DNA from: Clostridia bacterium
GTDB lineage: Bacteria; Bacillota; Clostridia; Christensenellales; DTU072
DNA: 9,071 nt
NCBI GenBank assembly: GCA_028703745.1
Contig: JAQVME010000012.1
Coordinates: 1 to 9,071 of the forward strand
Direction of reading: 5' to 3'
Within the stretch, counting starts at the first letter, position 1; the number at the start of each line of letters is the position of its first letter. The translations under genes were made by a program, and so were the position numbers. The notes beneath the pieces are model-generated. The model ran no database searches. It was not told the origin of the DNA and saw nothing but the letters and a program-made list of their open reading frames with translations. Positions 6,119 through 9,071 of the stretch are shown in pieces.

Positions 6119-6147
6119 ATCAGCTATTAATAATATATAACTTCAGG

Positions 6148-6174
6148 GCGCCACGGTAACGTGGCGCTTTTTTT
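6148..6174 (+). terminator. Strong intrinsic terminator of the EF-G paralogue gene
   Basis: GCGCCACG (6148-6155) pairs perfectly with CGTGGCGC (6160-6167) around a GTAA tetraloop, followed by seven Ts (6168-6174). It begins 30 bases after the stop codon. Confidence 0.95.
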
Positions 6175-6235
6175 ATCATTTCGCGGGAATAATGGCGGCA
6201 TTCGTTTAATATGTTTTATTATTTATGAGGTGAAG

Positions 6236-6697
6236 GTGAATAACAGAATCCGCAGAAACAGAAGCCTAGTTGCCAGACGCAACGCCGCTTGCACCGAAAG
6301 GATAATTAAACCGCTACCCGGTCTTGCTTATTATATAAATCCCGATACCGGCGCGCTGCCGACAGGCGCCGAGCTTCCGCTAAACGACATATTGTTCATC
6401 GGCAACGATATCGAAAACACAGATACGGCTACCTTGAGGCTGAATAACGGTGTCTATAACGTCACGTTTAGCGCTACTGCCGTACCGACTGTGGATGGAC
6501 TTGTCGCGCTTACCGTGCAACAAAATGGCAACGCAACCAACATCTCTATTCAACATACTGCGCAAGCAAACAACCGTCATGCTTTGGGGGCGACCGGCAT
6601 TGTAGTTGCCGTTACCGACAATACGCTCGTAAGTTTGAGAAATACCGGCGTTACGGCGGCGTTCTTGTTTGTTAATTTGGTTATAGAGAAGATTTGA
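6236..6697 (+). CDS. Small beta-rich protein, possibly C1q/BclA-C-terminal-like jelly roll
   Basis: The chosen GTG start (6236) follows GAGGTGA (6227-6233), a long match to the ribosomal anti-Shine-Dalgarno, leaving 5 bases after GAGG. It gives 153 residues. An earlier GTG at 6161 lies inside the terminator hairpin and was dismissed; no ATG is available. The N-terminus is arginine-rich (R at 4, 6, 7, 9, 14 and 15) with one Cys at 19. From about residue 47 it is a run of predicted beta strands: DILFIGNDIEN, ATLRLNNGVYNVTFSATAV, LVALTVQQNG, GIVVAVTDNTLVSLRNTG, and AAFLFVNLVIEKI. The alternating pattern and the L.NGVYNV.FSA motif resemble TNF/C1q-like domains at the C-terminus of BclA-type exosporium proteins, though no collagen-like repeat is present. 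This family assignment is a guess. There is no signal peptide, which fits a spore-surface protein. Its 3' end overlaps the convergent PI-PLC gene by 17 bases. Confidence 0.65.
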   Translation: MNNRIRRNRSLVARRNAACTERIIKPLPGLAYYINPDTGALPTGAELPLNDILFIGNDIENTDTATLRLNNGVYNVTFSATAVPTVDGLVALTVQQNGNATNISIQHTAQANNRHALGATGIVVAVTDNTLVSLRNTGVTAAFLFVNLVIEKI

Positions 6698-7667
6698 CGA
6701 GAGCTGAAAAAGCCCTAATACTGTTAGGTTTAACAAGGTTTTTTGAAAGGTTGAGGCTGATAATAAGCTTCGACTTTTCTTCGTCTATGAAATCACGCAT
6801 TACGATATTTGTGTCGGACAATCTGCCGCCGCTTCTAAGAGAGCGCAAAAACGCGTTTGCCTTGGGCGAGAAACTTTCTTCGTTTCTTTGCGGATTCATA
6901 GTATCAAAATCTGCGAATACCCCTGTCTTTTGTGACTGCAACACAAAAAGCCTATTGTCGCGTCCGGCGTAATAGTGTTCAAAGCCTTGCTCAATTAAGT
7001 ATTCGTCGGCGGTGGTATGGTACGGATTGATATACGGTGAACTTAGAACATCGCGCCTGTAAAAGAGATATTGCTTGTCAAAAGCTTGCAGGCTGTCAAA
7101 ATCTCCCCAAGCAATCATATACCTTGCGCCCATAGCGCGTATCTCGCCCAGCGTAAGCGAAGCTATATCGACAGGGTTTTTTAGCGCGTAATATTCCGGA
7201 GAGAGATGCTCTTCTATCAGTTCAAGCATCTGAATATAGGGCTCGTTGCGAAAGTGCTGGAAGTCCAGAATGAGAAATTCCGTAGGGTGGCATTCAACAA
7301 AGTCTCTGATTTCCAGCAGTACGCTGTAAAAGGTCGTAGGCGACGTAAGCCCGTGATACATGCGGAGGTTTTCGTAGTTGCCGAAATCGTTGAAAAGGCT
7401 GTTATCCACTCTCAGATCGAAGTATCGCGTTCCGCTCTCGAGCTGCTCGGCTATAGAGAGATGCTGGGTCTTATCCCAGACAAAGCATTCATAAGTGCCT
7501 GCGTCGTGGCTGCCCGGCATTGCTATATCAGTCAAATGTGCGCTACCGTCAATCAGCGACATCCAGCTATTCAGTTGAAGCTTGTCGGTGTTCAAAAAGC
7601 CCGCAGCAGCAAGCAGGGCTACGGAGCAAAATAAAAAGAGTAAGATTATGGCTTGTGCTTTTCTCAT
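6681..7667 (-). CDS. Secreted phosphatidylinositol-specific phospholipase C-like protein (PI-PLC X domain)
   Basis: This is a 328-residue protein. Residues 1-22 form a signal peptide or anchor (basic MRK, hydrophobic IILLFLFCSVALLAAA), with cleavage plausible after Ala22. The X domain then shows MPGSHDAGTY (50-59), GTRYFDLRV (79-87), MYHG (103-106) and FLILDFQHF (131-139). His54, Asp55, Arg86 and His105 align with His32, Asp33, Arg69 and His82 of Bacillus cereus PI-PLC; the two His are the general base and acid. The family cleaves phosphatidylinositol or GPI anchors to diacylglycerol and an inositol phosphate. Bacterial forms need no metal. The actual substrate is not shown here. The gene starts within the ATGA overlap with the upstream LCAT-like gene and has no clear ribosome binding site of its own, so translation is probably coupled. 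The region C-terminal of the barrel motifs is less familiar. Confidence 0.85.
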   Translation of the reverse strand: MRKAQAIILLFLFCSVALLAAAGFLNTDKLQLNSWMSLIDGSAHLTDIAMPGSHDAGTYECFVWDKTQHLSIAEQLESGTRYFDLRVDNSLFNDFGNYENLRMYHGLTSPTTFYSVLLEIRDFVECHPTEFLILDFQHFRNEPYIQMLELIEEHLSPEYYALKNPVDIASLTLGEIRAMGARYMIAWGDFDSLQAFDKQYLFYRRDVLSSPYINPYHTTADEYLIEQGFEHYYAGRDNRLFVLQSQKTGVFADFDTMNPQRNEESFSPKANAFLRSLRSGGRLSDTNIVMRDFIDEEKSKLIISLNLSKNLVKPNSIRAFSALVKSSL

Positions 7668-8923
7668 TCGTCGCTGAGAGCGTTCAGAAGCTCCTCCAGT
7701 TTGTCTATAGGGGTGTGTCTTTCTTCGTCTATCATCATAAAAATTCCGCCGTGGTCTACTTCAGGGAAGTAGATTACTCTTTCATCGTCCAGCGGCAGAC
7801 CGCAGGCGGCGGAGGGGATAGAAACGGTGTTGTCGGTATAATTCTTTGCGTATAGCGACCTAACCGTGCCGTTGAGATTGTATTGCACGCATACTTTTGC
7901 GGAGAGCCTCTCCTTTTCGCCGACAAAAAAGTAACTGTTTACTAGCTCGGTTACGTGCTTGTAGCTACCGCCATCTTGGTAATACAGGCGGTTAAACATC
8001 TCGAGAGCCTCGTTGAAGGTTCGTTTCGGCTGTCCGCTCTTTTCGGTGTCGGTTATGTATTGCGACCATTCTCTGGAGGCGTAGAAGTCCTTGATTTCTT
8101 CCCAGTCGGTAAGATACCTGTACTCGTCTTCGGCAATTTGTATTCGGATAAAAGACGTATGACCGCCCTCGGCGTTTTTGTAATAAGGAGAATCGAGCAA
8201 AAGCTTGCTCGGCAACATTTGAAGGGCGGCGGGCATATTGCGTACGATGTCAAAAACCAAATCGCCGAAGAGTTCCGAGAATACCGCGGGAAGACCTCCG
8301 TAGGCGCGCGCCTCAAGCACGTGGAGCGTTTCGACAACTCCCGCGTGCGGGCTACCGAAGGTGGCATATAGGGATATCTTACTGCGCTGTTTTTCTCCGA
8401 GGGACAAATAATTGTCTCCGACAATTCCGCCCATGCTATGCGCCAGTAGCACTACTTCGTCATAGCCGTTTTCTTCGATAAAAGCGTCAAGCTTCTTGGC
8501 GTTGTCGTAGCTGCTTTTCATCCAGTCATATTGGAAATTCAGCACCTCGTATTGTTCGCTGAAGCGTGCCTTCAGGTGCTTGTAGATGTCCAAATATTGG
8601 TTATAGGTGCCTCCGCTCATAGTCTCGTCAAAGGGTGACGGGGGATACATATCAATTTTGCGCCGACCTTCCTCGTCCATAATGAGCGTGCTTATAAGAC
8701 GTGTCAGCACGCCCTTTTTTGATTCTTTTGGCGCCTCGTAACTTTGTCCTTCGAGAGGATAGGTTACCCAATAAATGTTTTCTTCGTCGATAAGCATGCT
8801 ACCCAAAAAGCCCGGGAGCATTATCATGGCTTTCTTTTTTTCGTATAGCTTATGTCCCGCAAAAAGTGAGATATTTAGAGCTACCAAAACTATTATAATC
8901 AGAATCTTGAGCAGTCTGCGCAT
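7664..8923 (-). CDS. LCAT-like alpha/beta hydrolase (phospholipase/acyltransferase), membrane-anchored or secreted
   Basis: This is a 419-residue protein. Residues 1-22 are MRRLLK followed by a strongly hydrophobic stretch (LIIIVLVALNISLFA), a signal anchor or signal peptide. MIMLPGFLGSML (33-44) matches the PG.LGS oxyanion segment of the lecithin:cholesterol acyltransferase family. FQYDWMKS (130-137) matches the family's YDWR region, and VVLLAHSMGG (157-166) holds the nucleophile Ser163. DNTVSIPSA (364-372) corresponds to the GDGTVP Asp motif, with Asp364 as likely acid, and DHGGI contains the likely His391. Such enzymes act as phospholipase A or acyltransferase on membrane lipids; here the substrate is unknown. 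The start is supported by AAGGGG 4 bases before the ATG and by the promoter at 8970-8999. It is first in a two-gene operon and overlaps the PI-PLC gene by 4 bases (ATGA), which suggests linked extracytoplasmic functions. Confidence 0.82.
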   Translation of the reverse strand: MRRLLKILIIIVLVALNISLFAGHKLYEKKKAMIMLPGFLGSMLIDEENIYWVTYPLEGQSYEAPKESKKGVLTRLISTLIMDEEGRRKIDMYPPSPFDETMSGGTYNQYLDIYKHLKARFSEQYEVLNFQYDWMKSSYDNAKKLDAFIEENGYDEVVLLAHSMGGIVGDNYLSLGEKQRSKISLYATFGSPHAGVVETLHVLEARAYGGLPAVFSELFGDLVFDIVRNMPAALQMLPSKLLLDSPYYKNAEGGHTSFIRIQIAEDEYRYLTDWEEIKDFYASREWSQYITDTEKSGQPKRTFNEALEMFNRLYYQDGGSYKHVTELVNSYFFVGEKERLSAKVCVQYNLNGTVRSLYAKNYTDNTVSIPSAACGLPLDDERVIYFPEVDHGGIFMMIDEERHTPIDKLEELLNALSDE

Positions 8924-8969
8924 AAAACCCCTTTGTCGAAAGCCATAACTGTGCTGTTTATATTTAATA

Positions 8970-8999
8970 AGTATACAATCTTTAATTTGAAACAGTCAA
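8970..8999 (-). promoter_or_regulatory. Candidate sigma-A promoter of the LCAT-like/PI-PLC operon
   Basis: On the minus strand, TTGACT (8999-8994) and TATACT (8975-8970) are separated by 18 bases, each one mismatch from consensus. The predicted start leaves a leader of about 40 bases with AAGGGG (8928-8933). Bases 9000-9071 further upstream hold no gene that can be supported. Confidence 0.65.
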
Positions 9000-9071
9000 C
9001 TATTCATTATCATAAATGTTAATAATGTTGGAAATATGCGAATATAGTATAAAAAGGCGGAGGGTTATGAC

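Noticed and set aside
6714..6728. CCTAA/TTAGG hairpin downstream of the beta-rich protein gene as a terminator
   Set aside because: The stem has 5 base pairs with two GC pairs and no proper T-tract, and it lies in the PI-PLC coding sequence.
7206..7634. Plus-strand open frames of about 100-140 codons opposite the PI-PLC and LCAT-like genes
   Set aside because: They are antisense shadows of genes with clear motifs on the minus strand and have no ribosome binding sites or recognisable products.
9044..9071. TATAGTATAAAAAGGCGGAGGG followed by ATG at 9067 as the start of a further plus-strand gene
   Set aside because: Only five bases of a possible coding sequence remain, and the spacing from GGAGG to ATG is just 3 bases; it may be real but cannot be supported from this window.

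Overview
The window looks like chromosomal DNA of an anaerobic, endospore-forming member of the Bacillota, most likely a Clostridia lineage. Three things point there: a germination protease gene (gpr, found only in endospore formers), a ferredoxin-dependent 2-oxoacid oxidoreductase subunit (anaerobic carbon metabolism), and strong AGGAGG-type ribosome binding sites with TTGACA/TATAAT-type promoters. The species cannot be named from the sequence alone. No insertion sequence, integrase, tRNA, rRNA or CRISPR array was seen.

Layout. Bases 1-425 (+) are the end of a 2-oxoacid:ferredoxin oxidoreductase gamma subunit, cut by the window edge. A symmetric terminator at 451-484 separates it from a convergent gene (514-1455, -) for an unusual protein that joins an RNA polymerase alpha-CTD-like domain, a basic Gln/Arg/Asp-rich linker and WG beta repeats. 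A 50-residue YjzC-like protein (1669-1821, +) follows and faces rpsT (ribosomal protein S20, 1934-2215, -) across a bidirectional terminator. rpsT is divergent from gpr (2338-3168, +), an arrangement I recall from Bacillus and Clostridium. gpr is followed 38 bases later by a divergent, short glutamate racemase gene (3207-3917, +). Neither of these two genes has a recognisable Shine-Dalgarno sequence.

Bases 4058-6118 (+) hold a monocistronic EF-G paralogue with its own promoter and a strong terminator. It keeps the five-domain EF-G layout, but its GTPase motifs are altered: NKxD is NGVN and the switch II His is Phe. A small beta-rich secreted or surface-type protein (6236-6697, +) comes next; it resembles the C1q/TNF-like C-terminal domains of exosporium proteins, but only weakly.

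The right end (6681-8923, -) is a two-gene operon with a good promoter at 8970-8999. The first gene encodes a membrane-anchored or secreted LCAT-like alpha/beta hydrolase. The second, coupled through an ATGA overlap, encodes a secreted PI-PLC-like phosphodiesterase. Together they look like a small extracytoplasmic lipid-attack module. The most interesting items are the alpha-CTD/WG fusion, the EF-G paralogue with altered nucleotide-binding motifs, and the paired LCAT/PI-PLC operon.
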